Positions 33,405 to 42,665 of a stretch of 64,000 nucleotides of DNA are shown piece after piece; position 1 is the stretch's first letter, and each line of letters opens with the position of its first letter. Made by a program: the position numbers and the translations under genes. The stretch lies in assembly GCF_000482745.1 (NCBI RefSeq), contig NZ_AXWQ01000006.1:1-64000 (forward strand), read 5' to 3'. Below the pieces are notes generated by a model. The model had not been told where the DNA came from, ran no database searches, and was given only the letters and a program-made list of their open reading frames with translations. This DNA comes from Oleidesulfovibrio alaskensis DSM 16109 (lineage in GTDB: Bacteria; Desulfobacterota; Desulfovibrionia; Desulfovibrionales; Desulfovibrionaceae).

Positions 33405-34433
33405 ATGAGCGCGGTAAAATCGACCATACCTGACAATATTTCGGAAGAATATTATCAGATCAGTATCGAGATTCTGAACAGCTTCCCGAAGTACAGGCCG
33501 CCGCTCGACCTGTTCCGCTTCCGAGAAGACATCGCACAGCTCCAGCCGCTCTTCCGCAAGGGAGAGCGGCTTTCCAACGAGAATATAGAACAGCTGCGCG
33601 AACTGTGCATCGGCGGCGATGTCTTTGTGGCGCGGTCAGACAGGGCCATCTACTCCAAGCACATCATCAAGCAGCTTGATCTGGTACTGGTGGATGACAA
33701 CCTGAAACCAGCAGAAGTGGCCGAAATCTGCATAATGGCACTGGGCCAGCGGCTGAGCGATTTTCTGGAGCAGCCGGTTAAACCGGTCTTTGATCTCTTT
33801 TACCGCGATGTCATGGTATTTACGGAATACATATGGCAGGACAGACACCGCCTGCGGTCTTTCATGCGCCGCGTCAGCCGCACCCACACGCTGGTCAGCC
33901 ACTCGCTGAACACGCTTTTTGTAGGGCTGTGGCTGCTGCTCGAAACTGACGCCACCCTCAAGCGCCGTCTGCTGGACAGGGCCGCGCTGGCGCTGCTGCT
34001 GCACGATCTCGGTATGGCAAAGGTGCCGGCGTTCATCCTTTCCAAAACCACTCCTCTCAAGCTGGAAGAACGCGACAAAATAACGCCGCACCCGCTTATC
34101 GGCGCAAAGATAATGCATAAGCTGGGTCTGGCCTTTGACGAAATGCGGCAGGCGCAGATGGAACACCACGAACGGCTGGACGGTTCGGGCTATCCGCAAA
34201 AGCTCGGAGCCGACCGCGTCAGCCGCATGGGCCGCATTGCCGCCGTGGCTGATTCCTTTTCCGCCATGATCTGTCAGCGCCCTTACGCCAAAGCCATGGA
34301 TCCCATGACCGCGGCCGCGCATCTGGCCAAAGACAGACAGAAATACGACCCCAAATACACTGCCAAACTGCAGACCGCCGTGGCCCAGAACCTTTTTGAG
34401 CCTCCCGCGCAAACCAGTCCCCCCGCAGCCTGA
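33405..34433 (+). CDS. HD-GYP-like domain protein
   Basis: HD-GYP proteins hydrolyse cyclic di-GMP. The 342-residue product has an unrecognised N-terminal region (1-150) and an HD-GYP-type domain (about 155-330). The ligand series is visible: H166 in HTLVSHSLNT, HD at 200-201, H229 in TPHPLIGAKIM and HHERLDGSGYP at 254-264. The canonical HDxGK is changed to HDLGMAK, so the Lys is displaced by two residues. Activity may be altered. The start lies three bases after the pyk stop and has no clear ribosome binding site, so it may depend on pyk translation. A terminator follows. Confidence 0.8.
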   Translation: MSAVKSTIPDNISEEYYQISIEILNSFPKYRPPLDLFRFREDIAQLQPLFRKGERLSNENIEQLRELCIGGDVFVARSDRAIYSKHIIKQLDLVLVDDNLKPAEVAEICIMALGQRLSDFLEQPVKPVFDLFYRDVMVFTEYIWQDRHRLRSFMRRVSRTHTLVSHSLNTLFVGLWLLLETDATLKRRLLDRAALALLLHDLGMAKVPAFILSKTTPLKLEERDKITPHPLIGAKIMHKLGLAFDEMRQAQMEHHERLDGSGYPQKLGADRVSRMGRIAAVADSFSAMICQRPYAKAMDPMTAAAHLAKDRQKYDPKYTAKLQTAVAQNLFEPPAQTSPPAA

Positions 34434-34436
34434 CAG

Positions 34437-34467
34437 ACAAGCGCCGTCCGCGGCGCTTGTTTTTTTA
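34437..34467 (+). terminator. Terminator of pyk and the HD-GYP-like gene
   Basis: ACAAGCGCCG pairs perfectly with CGGCGCTTGT around TCCG, followed by seven T residues. Confidence 0.92.
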
Positions 34468-34598
34468 CTGCCCGCGTAAAGGGTACGCCCCAAAACACAC
34501 CCGCCGGTACCGCCGGACCGGAACCGGCACCCGCAGCAAACCGGCTGCCCCAAACAGACTGCCCCAGACAGGCTGCGGCCTCCGGCACCAACGCCCCG

Positions 34599-36155
34599 CT
34601 ACAATCCCAGCACACGGTACAGGGCAGTCATATCCATGCTGCTCCTGACCACGGCCGCCAGTCTGTCCAGCGCGCCGTCAATGCTGTATGGGGCCACCAC
34701 CCGTCCCACCGGTTCCAGTCCGGCGCGGCGGCGCAGCGCATCCAGAAACGCGCGGCGGAAATCGTCTTCGTCAAAAATACCATGCAGGTAGGTTCCCCAA
34801 ACCGCACCGTCAGTGTCGCCCAGTCCCAGCGGAGCACCGCTGTCATCGCGCAGCACTGTCCGCACAGGCCCGTTTGCGGTGGTGCTTCCGTGATGAATCT
34901 CGTACCCGCTCACACGGCATCCCGTATCGCAGTGAAGCCCCGCAGTGCGGGCCAGCGTTTTATGCCGGCCCATCACGGTTTCCACAGGCAGCAGCCCCAG
35001 TCCTTCGCGGCTGCGGGCGCCGGACTCCACACCGTGCGGGTCGGTTACTGATGTTCCCAGCATCTGAAAGCCCCCGCAGATGCCTACCACGGGACATCCT
35101 GCCCCGGCGAGAGCACGGATACGGGCCCCCATGCCGCTATTTTCCAGCGCTGCCAGATCGGCCAGCGTGTTCTTACTGCCGGGAACAATAAGCAGATGCG
35201 GCATTCCGCAGGCGTCCAGCGCCTCCGCAGTACCTGCCACCCGCAAGCGCACGTCGGGTTCCGCGCGCAAAGCGTCCACATCGGTAAAGTTGGAGATGTG
35301 CGGCAGGTCGACAAGTACCGCTTCCAGCATTCCGTGCGGCCAAACACTTTCCGGCATGCCGCCACAGGAACCGCGCAGAGCCTCTTTGAAGGAAACGGAA
35401 TCCTCTTCGGGCAGTCCCAGACCGGAAACATACGGCACCACACCGTAAAACGGGCAGCCGGTGCGTTCCGTCACATATGTCAGAGCGGATTCGAGCAGCG
35501 AGGCGTCACCGCGGAACATGTTCAGCACAAAACCGGCCACAAGATCGCGTTCCCAAGGGTCCAGCAGTTCCCATGTGCCCACCAGCGCGGCAAAGACTCC
35601 GCCGCGGTCGATGTCACCGGCAATCAGCACCCGGGCCTGTGCATGGCGTGCCATGGCCATGTTCACTATGTCGTGCTGCTTCAGGTTGATTTCGGCGGGG
35701 CTGCCGGCCCCTTCCAGCACCATCACGTCATGTTCGTCCGCCAGCGAATCATATGCAGCGCAGGCCCGGGCAAAAGCCTGCGGTTTATAGGCCATATATT
35801 CGCGCACCCGCATGTTGCCCACCGGCCTGCCCATGACAATGACCTGAGACCCCGTATCGGAACTGGGTTTGAGCAGCACCGGATTCATGCGCACGTCAGG
35901 TTCCAGCCGGCACGCCGCCGCCTGAACGGCCTGAGCGCGCCCGATCTCAAAACCGTCGGGGGTCACAAATGAATTGAGTGCCATGTTCTGCGACTTGAAA
36001 GGCGCCACAGACAGACCGTCCTGCAGCAGAATACGGCACAGGGCCGCAGTAAGGATACTTTTACCTGCATTGGAGCAGGTGCCCTGAATCATCAGCGCCG
36101 GAGTGCGGCTGCGTGAGACAGAAACGGAAAACGTTTTTTGCGCCAAGGTGCTCAT
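34599..36155 (-). CDS. cobQ: Cobyric acid synthase CobQ
   Basis: CobQ (CbiP) amidates four peripheral carboxylates of the corrin ring during cobalamin synthesis. The 518-residue product has an N-terminal dethiobiotin-synthetase-like ATP site (MIQGTCSNAGKSILTAALCR, about 22-41) and FKSQNMALNSF. The C-terminal class I amidotransferase domain has catalytic Cys in VVGICGGFQMLG and the His in YEIHHGSTT and GTYLHGIFDEDDF. The ATG at 36155 and an alternative at 36092 both lack strong ribosome binding sites. No cobalamin riboswitch fits in the 127-base upstream gap, and no other cob gene is nearby. Confidence 0.93.
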   Translation of the reverse strand: MSTLAQKTFSVSVSRSRTPALMIQGTCSNAGKSILTAALCRILLQDGLSVAPFKSQNMALNSFVTPDGFEIGRAQAVQAAACRLEPDVRMNPVLLKPSSDTGSQVIVMGRPVGNMRVREYMAYKPQAFARACAAYDSLADEHDVMVLEGAGSPAEINLKQHDIVNMAMARHAQARVLIAGDIDRGGVFAALVGTWELLDPWERDLVAGFVLNMFRGDASLLESALTYVTERTGCPFYGVVPYVSGLGLPEEDSVSFKEALRGSCGGMPESVWPHGMLEAVLVDLPHISNFTDVDALRAEPDVRLRVAGTAEALDACGMPHLLIVPGSKNTLADLAALENSGMGARIRALAGAGCPVVGICGGFQMLGTSVTDPHGVESGARSREGLGLLPVETVMGRHKTLARTAGLHCDTGCRVSGYEIHHGSTTANGPVRTVLRDDSGAPLGLGDTDGAVWGTYLHGIFDEDDFRRAFLDALRRRAGLEPVGRVVAPYSIDGALDRLAAVVRSSMDMTALYRVLGL

Positions 36156-36233
36156 CCGAAGGCAGATACAGCATTTCCACGAGGCTTGCCAGCGTTTCCG
36201 GCTGCCGGTGCATGCGGCGGCTGCAGCTTATTA

Positions 36234-36262
36234 TTGACAATGGCGCATTTCCGTGCAGCATA
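36234..36262 (+). promoter_or_regulatory. Probable promoter of the PilZ gene
   Basis: TTGACA is followed after 17 bases by AGCATA, 20 bases before the ATG at 36283. The -35 is perfect and the -10 is poor. Confidence 0.45.
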
Positions 36263-36282
36263 AAAGATAACAGGATACTACC

Positions 36283-36975
36283 ATGCGCATTCTTATTCTG
36301 GCCAAAGATACCGAGGAAGCAGCCCCCTACAGGGCCGTACTGCAAACGCTCCGCGTGGAAGCGCACGAGGTGCACGATTCGCAGGCGGCGCTGGAAGCGC
36401 TGCGTGAAAAACCGTTCAACGGCGTACTGATCGACATGCCCACACTGCTGCGCATGGCGGGCAAAGGCCGCAACGAACTGCAGAATATTCTGAGCCTGTA
36501 CCCCTGTCTGCACGCCCGTCCGGACAAGCAGACAGGCATCATCATTCTGGGACAGGAAGGTGACCCGCATGAAAACGTGCGCCGGTTTATAGAAACGCGT
36601 TGCAAAAACTTTTCCCCGCGCACCATCCGGCGCGATGCACGCCTCGACGTCCATTTCAACATCCTCATGTCCACGTCTGCCCTGTTTACTCCGCAGACCA
36701 CGGTAAAAACATGCACCATGAACATTTCTGTTCTGGGCTGCTTTGTTTTTTCCGTGGCGGTATGGCAACCGGATACGCAGGTGTGGATACAGTTTGTCGA
36801 TCTGGAGGACAAAACACCGGTGGTGGCAAAGGTGTGTCAGGTACAGCGCTGGGGCAAGGGGTGCAAAATCCCCGGCGTGGGGCTTGAATTTCTGTCACTT
36901 ACCGACAACCAGATTGCCGGCCTGCAGAACAGCTTTGCCCAGCAGGCAGAAGACCCGGCCCCCCACGGTCAGTAG
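36283..36975 (+). CDS. PilZ-domain protein with receiver-like N-terminus
   Basis: PilZ domains bind cyclic di-GMP and change their output partner. The N-terminal 110 residues look like a response-regulator fold (MRILILAKD, VLIDMP at about 48-53) but lack the normal acidic pair, so it is probably a pseudo-receiver. The C-terminal PilZ part has RRDAR at about 115-119 and NISVLGCF, which supply the RxxxR and [D/N]xSxxG ligand motifs, and ends GVGLEFLSL. AGGA precedes the ATG. It is divergent from cobQ. Its target is unknown. The HD-GYP-like gene lies about 2 kb away. Confidence 0.78.
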   Translation: MRILILAKDTEEAAPYRAVLQTLRVEAHEVHDSQAALEALREKPFNGVLIDMPTLLRMAGKGRNELQNILSLYPCLHARPDKQTGIIILGQEGDPHENVRRFIETRCKNFSPRTIRRDARLDVHFNILMSTSALFTPQTTVKTCTMNISVLGCFVFSVAVWQPDTQVWIQFVDLEDKTPVVAKVCQVQRWGKGCKIPGVGLEFLSLTDNQIAGLQNSFAQQAEDPAPHGQ

Positions 36976-37078
36976 CACCGGCTCCGCAACGCCTTGCCGC
37001 CCTGCTTTCCATCACGTATACTGCGGCCGTTTCTTCTGTTTATGATAATATTTCAAGCTGCATATACGAGGCCGCGTC

Positions 37079-39256
37079 ATGAAAAGCCCCCTGCGCACGG
37101 TGTCCGTCATCATACTGGTTCTATTTGCCCTGCTGGCGGGTGCCGCCGGTATATTTGTGGCCACATTCGACCCCAATGATTACAAAAGTCTCATCACACG
37201 CGAAGTGCAGAAAGCCACGGGCCGCACTCTGGTGCTCACCGGCACGCTGGAACTGTCACTCTTTCCGTGGATAGGCATCAGCACCGGCCCGCTGCTGCTG
37301 GGCAATCCCGCCGGCTTCGGCGAAGACGCCTTTCTCAGGGCCGAAGACCTGCAGCTGCATGCCCGGCTGCGCCCTCTGCTGCACAAAGAACTGCACATAG
37401 ACAGAGTGGTGCTGTCGGGTGTTTCGGTCCACCTCATGCGCAATGTCAAGGGTGCGCCCAACTGGCTGTTTTCACCGGCCGGCAATGCTCTGCCCCCCGC
37501 CGGAACAGACACTGCACCATCCGGCGCGTCTCAGGCCGCTGCGGGAGCCGGTCTGGCCGCGTTCAGCGTGCAGTCGGTACAGGTGCGCGATGCCTCGGTA
37601 CAATACACTGACATGCAGACCGGTCTTGCGGCGGCCGCCACCGGCATATCACTTACCACCACCGCTATCGCCCCCGGCAGGACATCGGACATCAGCCTTG
37701 AAGGAAACTGGCTGCTGACCAGCCCTGACATGCAGGGCACGGCCTCGCTGACCACCCGTCTGGAGCTGGGCGAAACGCTGGAAACCGTAACCGCAGCCGA
37801 CACCAGCCTGCGCATCACGGCTTCGGGGCCGTCGGTCCCTTCCGGCAGGGCCACTCTGGAAGCCGCGGGCGATCTGCGCTTCAACATGCCGGACATGACT
37901 GTCACGGCAAACGGTCTGCGCATCAGCACCATGGACTCGACGCTCACAGGCACGATTTCGGCCGACCTGATGCGCAATGCGGTGCAGGCATCGATCCATG
38001 CGGAATCGCCCCTGCGCCGCACGCTGGAACAGCTGGGCATGCCGCTGCAACTGCCGGACGATACAGCCCTTGCACTGCAGGCAGATATCAATCTGACCGC
38101 AGCAGCCGACAGGCTGACCGTGCACAGGCTGACGGGGCGTCTCGACAAGACCGCCTTTTCCGGCAATGCCACGCTGGTGCCGGGAGTGTCCCCTGATATC
38201 CGGTTTGCGCTGGCCGCAGACAAGGTGAATCTGGACATGTACCTGCCGCAGGAACAGAGCATGAAAAACGCCGAGCCGCAGCAGACCGGCAAGTCGGCGT
38301 CCGGCAAGCCCGCGTCCGGCAAAGCTGACCGGCGGCAGAGCACCATGCCCGGCACTGCACCCGCTGCACAGTCTGTTGCGCCGCAAGCCGGCGGAACAAA
38401 CACCACCGGCGCTGACGCCGCATCTCGCGAACGGCTGCGCAGGCTCCGGCTGGACGGCAACGTGAGTATAGGCACACTGCAGGCCCGCGGGCTGGAAGTG
38501 ACCGGCCTGACTGCCCGTGCCCTCGCCGCTGACGGCGTACTGCGCATCGACCCGCTGGACATGGCAGCTTACGGCGGACGCGTGACCCTGAGCGCCGGTG
38601 CCGACACCACCGCCGCCCTGCCGGTTGTGCGCGGCGCACTGCACGTTTCCGGTCTGCAGGTGGAACAACCCGTGACCGTGCTGGCGGGCAGAAAGCTGCT
38701 TTCAGGCATACTGCAGACCAGAATGAACGTTCAGGGAAAAAGCCTGCAGTGGGCTGCCCTTGCGCCGTCGCTGTCCGGCAACGGATCGGTGTCACTCACC
38801 GAAGGGGTTGTACACGGCGTACAGATAGTTCCCGCGGAAGCCTCGTCCCACCTGCGGCAGGAAAGTCAGGTCAAACGTCTGGACAAGGCCGCCAGACAGC
38901 AGCGTTTCGACAGCCTGACCGGCACATTTGACATTGTTTCCGGCAGGGTGACAAACAATGACATGAAACTCACCTCCTACGACCTGAGCGGCACGGGGGC
39001 GGGCTGGGCCGATCTGCCGTCGGGCACCGTGAACTATCAGGCCCGACTGCATGTAACAGGGCTGCCCGTTATTCCCGTCAGCATCACAGGGCCGCTTGCA
39101 GCGCCGTCATACGGGCTTGATGTGGCCGGATTTACCGGAAACATTTTAAAAGGTGTCGGCAACCTGCTGAAAAAACCGGCCGATACCGGAATTGAAACGC
39201 TGGAAGATGTGGGCGGTCTGCTGCGGCAGATGTTCGGCAGACCCGCTTCCAGGTAG
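37079..39256 (+). CDS. AsmA-family envelope protein
   Basis: AsmA-family proteins are thought to help move or assemble lipids and outer-membrane proteins between the two membranes. The 725-residue product has one N-terminal membrane anchor (about 8-30) followed by the family hallmark FDPNDYKSLITREVQKATGR. A long periplasmic beta-rich repeat body ends in a DUF-type C-terminal region (ASSHLRQESQVKRLDKA, GTVNYQARLHVTG). Residues about 398-450 are a low-complexity Lys/Ser/Gly/Ala linker with a small GKSASGKPASGK repeat. ACGAGG precedes the ATG. It stands 103 bases after the PilZ gene and 54 before the peroxiredoxin gene. Confidence 0.82.
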   Translation: MKSPLRTVSVIILVLFALLAGAAGIFVATFDPNDYKSLITREVQKATGRTLVLTGTLELSLFPWIGISTGPLLLGNPAGFGEDAFLRAEDLQLHARLRPLLHKELHIDRVVLSGVSVHLMRNVKGAPNWLFSPAGNALPPAGTDTAPSGASQAAAGAGLAAFSVQSVQVRDASVQYTDMQTGLAAAATGISLTTTAIAPGRTSDISLEGNWLLTSPDMQGTASLTTRLELGETLETVTAADTSLRITASGPSVPSGRATLEAAGDLRFNMPDMTVTANGLRISTMDSTLTGTISADLMRNAVQASIHAESPLRRTLEQLGMPLQLPDDTALALQADINLTAAADRLTVHRLTGRLDKTAFSGNATLVPGVSPDIRFALAADKVNLDMYLPQEQSMKNAEPQQTGKSASGKPASGKADRRQSTMPGTAPAAQSVAPQAGGTNTTGADAASRERLRRLRLDGNVSIGTLQARGLEVTGLTARALAADGVLRIDPLDMAAYGGRVTLSAGADTTAALPVVRGALHVSGLQVEQPVTVLAGRKLLSGILQTRMNVQGKSLQWAALAPSLSGNGSVSLTEGVVHGVQIVPAEASSHLRQESQVKRLDKAARQQRFDSLTGTFDIVSGRVTNNDMKLTSYDLSGTGAGWADLPSGTVNYQARLHVTGLPVIPVSITGPLAAPSYGLDVAGFTGNILKGVGNLLKKPADTGIETLEDVGGLLRQMFGRPASR

Positions 39257-39310
39257 CAGACACCGCCGCGCGGTCTTTTACATCGCGGCGGACAAACAAG
39301 GAGAACACCC

Positions 39311-39802
39311 ATGTCCGTCACACCGGCCGGCATGCCGGCAGAAGGTTCGCCCGCCCCCGATTTCGCACTGGCAGACAAGGACGGAACCACGCATACCCTG
39401 CAGTCTTTCAACGGCAGGTGGCTTGTGCTGTATTTTTACCCGCGGGCAAACACCCCCGGCTGCACGCGCGAAGGCAAAGACTTCACTGATCTGCTGCCGC
39501 GGTTTGAGGCGCTGGGCTGCACCGTGGCCGGTGTCAGTCCTGATTCGTTGAAATCGCTGTGTAATTTTGCGCAGAAACAGGAACTTGCCGTTACGCTGCT
39601 GTCCGACAAGGAAAAAGATGCGGCCTCTGCATACGGTGTTTACCGCATGAAAAAGAGCTACGGCAAAGAATCGCCGGGCATTGTGCGGTCCACATTTCTC
39701 ATCGACCCGGCAGGCATACTGCGCCGCGTATGGTCGCCCGTAACCGTGGACGGTCATGCCGCCGCAGTACTGGACGCACTGGAACTCCTTGCGGATTCAT
39801 AG
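39311..39802 (+). CDS. Peroxiredoxin of the Bcp/PrxQ group
   Basis: This thiol peroxidase reduces H2O2 or organic peroxides. The 163-residue product has the peroxidatic motif YPRANTPGCTREGKDF (Cys at about 50), with the Thr and Arg that shape the active site. The usual PrxQ resolving Cys five residues later is replaced (CTREG), so it may act as a one-Cys enzyme or use one of two later Cys (GCTVAGV, SLCNF). AAGGAG precedes the ATG. Confidence 0.88.
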   Translation: MSVTPAGMPAEGSPAPDFALADKDGTTHTLQSFNGRWLVLYFYPRANTPGCTREGKDFTDLLPRFEALGCTVAGVSPDSLKSLCNFAQKQELAVTLLSDKEKDAASAYGVYRMKKSYGKESPGIVRSTFLIDPAGILRRVWSPVTVDGHAAAVLDALELLADS

Positions 39803-39942
39803 GTTGCGGTTATCCGCCTTGACAGGTGGCTCCCCCGTTGTTACCGCTTCAGGCAGTCATAAGACAACCTTCCGGGCTGTCTGCATGATGCGGACGGCGC
39901 TGCCGGCCTGTCATCCATGGCCCTGCTCCACGGGAGAAACGC

Positions 39943-41007
39943 ATGAATCTGGCACACAGAGAGGCCGAAATTCTGGCCACCATCATAGAGCGCTACATCG
40001 CCACGGCCGCCCCAGTGGGGTCTGTTTCCGTGGCCAGACGCTCCGGCCTGCGGCTTTCCGCCGCCAGCATGCGCAATACCATGGCCGAACTGACTGACAA
40101 GGGGTATCTTTCGCAGCCGCATGCCTCGGCGGGACGCATTCCCACAGCGCGCGGGTTCCGGCTGTATCTTGACGCACTGCTCAAAACGCGGCCCCTTTCC
40201 CGCGACGAGCGTTCAGCCATTCTCAACGAACTGACAACCCACGGACTGGAAATATCCGACATGCTGCGCGAGGCTTCGCGCATGCTTTCGGCACACTCAC
40301 GTCAGGTGGCCGTTGTGCTGGCCCCCAGCAGAGACGAAGTGCGCTGGCATACCATTGATTTTGTTAAAATCAGTGACACGCTGGTGCTCACCGTACTGGT
40401 ACTGGAAGGCGGGCTGGTGCGCAATCATGTGCTGAGCGTGGAAACACCGGTAACGCAGGACGAACTGGTACGCTACGGCAACTACCTGAATGAATACTGT
40501 AAAGGGCTTACGCTGTCTCAGGCACGGGTGCGTGTGGCGCGCGAACTGCAGGCGGCGGAAGCGCATCTTGAAGCGCTGTATTTCCGCGCTCTCGGGCTGG
40601 CCCGGCTGGCTTTCGAGCATATGGATGACGACCGCGAGGTCTTTGTCAACGGTACGCTGAACATGCTTGATCAGGCGGAATTTACAGACCATACCCGCAT
40701 ACGCGACATGCTGGCGCTGCTTGAAGAACGCAACAGCATTCTGGAACTGCTGGACAAAGCCATACTGAGCGATTCGGTGACGGTCAGCTTCGGGCAGGAA
40801 GACGAAAACGAAGGCACCGCGCCTCTGGGGTGCAGCGTGGTTTCCGCCCCGTACGGGGGACTGCAGCAGGCCTCTCCCGCAGGGGTTGTCAGCGTGCTGG
40901 GTCCGCTGCGCATGAACTACCGGCAGGTACTGCCGGTGGTTGACTGTATCTCAAAGACCCTTACTACATTGTTGCAGGACAGGTTCGGCACCGAACATTC
41001 GGACTGA
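39943..41007 (+). CDS. hrcA: Heat-inducible transcription repressor HrcA
   Basis: HrcA represses chaperone genes by binding CIRCE operators. The 354-residue product has the winged-helix start REAEILATIIERYIATAAPV, SMRNTMAELTDKGYLSQPHA (about 45-64), SAGRIPTARGFRLYLD and the GAF-like body ending LGPLRMNYRQVLPVVDCIS. GGGAGAAACGC precedes the ATG. It heads the order hrcA, grpE. I find no CIRCE inverted repeat (TTAGCACTC type) before this gene or before dnaK, so the target operator is not visible in this window. Confidence 0.93.
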   Translation: MNLAHREAEILATIIERYIATAAPVGSVSVARRSGLRLSAASMRNTMAELTDKGYLSQPHASAGRIPTARGFRLYLDALLKTRPLSRDERSAILNELTTHGLEISDMLREASRMLSAHSRQVAVVLAPSRDEVRWHTIDFVKISDTLVLTVLVLEGGLVRNHVLSVETPVTQDELVRYGNYLNEYCKGLTLSQARVRVARELQAAEAHLEALYFRALGLARLAFEHMDDDREVFVNGTLNMLDQAEFTDHTRIRDMLALLEERNSILELLDKAILSDSVTVSFGQEDENEGTAPLGCSVVSAPYGGLQQASPAGVVSVLGPLRMNYRQVLPVVDCISKTLTTLLQDRFGTEHSD

Positions 41008-41116
41008 GCCGCAGCTACCCTGCTGTTCTGAAACGTGCCCGCTCCGGCGGGGGCGTTCTGTACGCGCATCATGACGGCTATGCCGATGTTTTGAATATAA
41101 AGGAGATTCTTCAAAA

Positions 41117-41701
41117 ATGGCGAACGACGAAACCCGTGACATACCTGCAGAAAACGAAGAACTGGCTGCCGAAGCCGCCCGCGGTGCGGAGCAGGAGGCG
41201 GCACAGGGCGCCGTTGACGCGCTGACCGGCGAAGAAGTGGCAGCCCTGTGCAGGGAACGAGTCTGTCCGGCATGTGACGAACACCAGAAGGCCGAAGACA
41301 TCCGCCTGCGTGCACTGGCCGAGCTGGAAAACGTGAAAAAACGGCTGGAACGCGAACGTGAAGAACATCTGAAATATGCCGCGGAAAAAGTGCTTTCCGA
41401 CCTGCTGCCCACTCTTGACCACCTTGACCTTGCCCTGCAGTACGGTTCATCCGACCCCGCCTGCAAAAACATGGCAGTGGGTGTGGAAATGACCCGCAAG
41501 CTCTTTCTGGACGCGCTGGCAGGTCACGGCCTGCAGCCCGTGGGCGAAAAAGGCCAGCCCTTTGACCCCGCTCTGCACGAGGCCGTAAGCAAGGAAGAGG
41601 CTCCCGGCACGGAATCAGGCACCATCATCGCCGTCATGCAGCGTGGATACCGCCTCAAGGAGCGCCTGCTGCGCCCCGCCAAAGTCACTGTCAGCGCCTG
41701 A
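41117..41701 (+). CDS. grpE: Nucleotide exchange factor GrpE
   Basis: GrpE releases ADP from DnaK. The 194-residue product has an acidic N-terminal tail, a long coiled-coil helix (LRALAELENVKKRLEREREE, about 71-90) and the C-terminal beta domain with PFDPALHEAVSKEEAPG and VMQRGYRLKERLLRPAKVTV. The N-terminal half has CRERVCPACDE, an unusual cluster of three Cys. AAAGGAG precedes the ATG. A strong hairpin follows, separating it from dnaK. Confidence 0.94.
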   Translation: MANDETRDIPAENEELAAEAARGAEQEAAQGAVDALTGEEVAALCRERVCPACDEHQKAEDIRLRALAELENVKKRLEREREEHLKYAAEKVLSDLLPTLDHLDLALQYGSSDPACKNMAVGVEMTRKLFLDALAGHGLQPVGEKGQPFDPALHEAVSKEEAPGTESGTIIAVMQRGYRLKERLLRPAKVTVSA

Positions 41702-41755
41702 TCAGCGCTGTTCCGTCCGGTCACTTCCCGCAAAGACTCATACAGTTTCAACACC

Positions 41756-41798
41756 GCGGCCTGCGGTGCGCACTGACGCACCGCAGGCCGCGCTTTAT
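41756..41798 (+). terminator. Hairpin terminator after grpE
   Basis: A perfect 15-base-pair stem (GCGGCCTGCGGTGCG with CGCACCGCAGGCCGC) around CACTGA is followed by the weakly T-rich GCTTTATTCC. It should stop or attenuate transcription from hrcA-grpE. Confidence 0.75.
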
Positions 41799-42009
41799 TC
41801 CGGCTGCCGGTTTTCAGCTTCCGCGGCACTGGGCCGCGCCATATCCGCTGCGCTGCCGCCATACGCCCCCCGTCCCGCACCACAGCTCTTTCCGCCATAC
41901 ACCGCAGCGGACAGGTTCCGGCAGACTTCCGGCCCGCAGCCTGCGTCGGGCTGGCATAATTCGCACAAACAGCGTATGGCTGATAAAAAGCTCTCATCCG
42001 GAGGTCGCC

Positions 42010-42396
42010 ATGAACGCAGCTACCGCACCGCTGGACCGCATACACAGCTTTATCGCCGCGTACACCGCACGGCACGTGGAAGACGTGGTCGCGTGCTATG
42101 CCCCTTCTCAGGCCATTGCCGCCATCGGCACCGACAGAGAACAGAACTACGTGGGCCCCGATGCCATGCGCCAAGGGCTGGCCACCGACTTTCTGTCATT
42201 CGACAGGGCGGAAATAGACATAGTATGGCACCATGCCGGAACAGAAGGCGACACCGGCTGGGTGGTGGCCGCCTGCCGTGCGCTGTTCGCCCTCGGACAG
42301 GAAGAGGTGCATGTGGCCCTGCGCCTGTCCGCAGTACTCAAGTGCTATGACGGCAACTGGCTGCTGCTGCAGACGCACTTTTCCTTTCCTTCTTAG
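42010..42396 (+). CDS. NTF2/SnoaL-like small protein
   Basis: The 128-residue product fits the SnoaL/NTF2 cone fold: a helical N-terminus (RIHSFIAAYTARHVEDVVAC YA, written with a break), GPDAMRQGL, and late strands HVALRLSAVLKCYDGNWLLLQ and HFSF. These folds serve as small-ligand binding or isomerase domains; no catalytic set is clear here. CCGGAGG precedes the ATG. It lies alone between the grpE terminator and dnaK, an unusual insertion into the chaperone locus. The role is unknown. Confidence 0.68.
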   Translation: MNAATAPLDRIHSFIAAYTARHVEDVVACYAPSQAIAAIGTDREQNYVGPDAMRQGLATDFLSFDRAEIDIVWHHAGTEGDTGWVVAACRALFALGQEEVHVALRLSAVLKCYDGNWLLLQTHFSFPS

Positions 42397-42665
42397 CGGG
42401 CAGCCGCGGCATACCGTGCAGGCCCTGCAATACCGGCATGTTAGGGCAGGCCCTGTTTGCGAAACAAAAAGCGGCATTTCCTCAACATGCCGTATACACG
42501 GCATATATTCCGCCAAAAACACGTCAACATCCCGCTTTTGTGCAAAAAAAAAGCATCCCGCCCCTTGCCCGTCTGAAAAACAGTCTTAATTTTCCCTCGA
42601 AACGAAAAATTCACCGCCGCAGAGCCGGCAGATTCAATATCGATCTCTTGAGGAGGATTAGTATA
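42397..42665 (+). promoter_or_regulatory. dnaK leader region with inverted repeat
   Basis: This 269-base leader holds a perfect inverted repeat at 42487-42504 (ATGCCGT, ATAC, ACGGCAT), which could be an operator. The ten-base word GCAGGCCCTG occurs twice (42418 and 42446). The stretch from 42530 is AT-rich with an A9 run. I see neither a CIRCE element nor a clear sigma-32 promoter. GAGGAGG sits just before dnaK. Confidence 0.45.
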
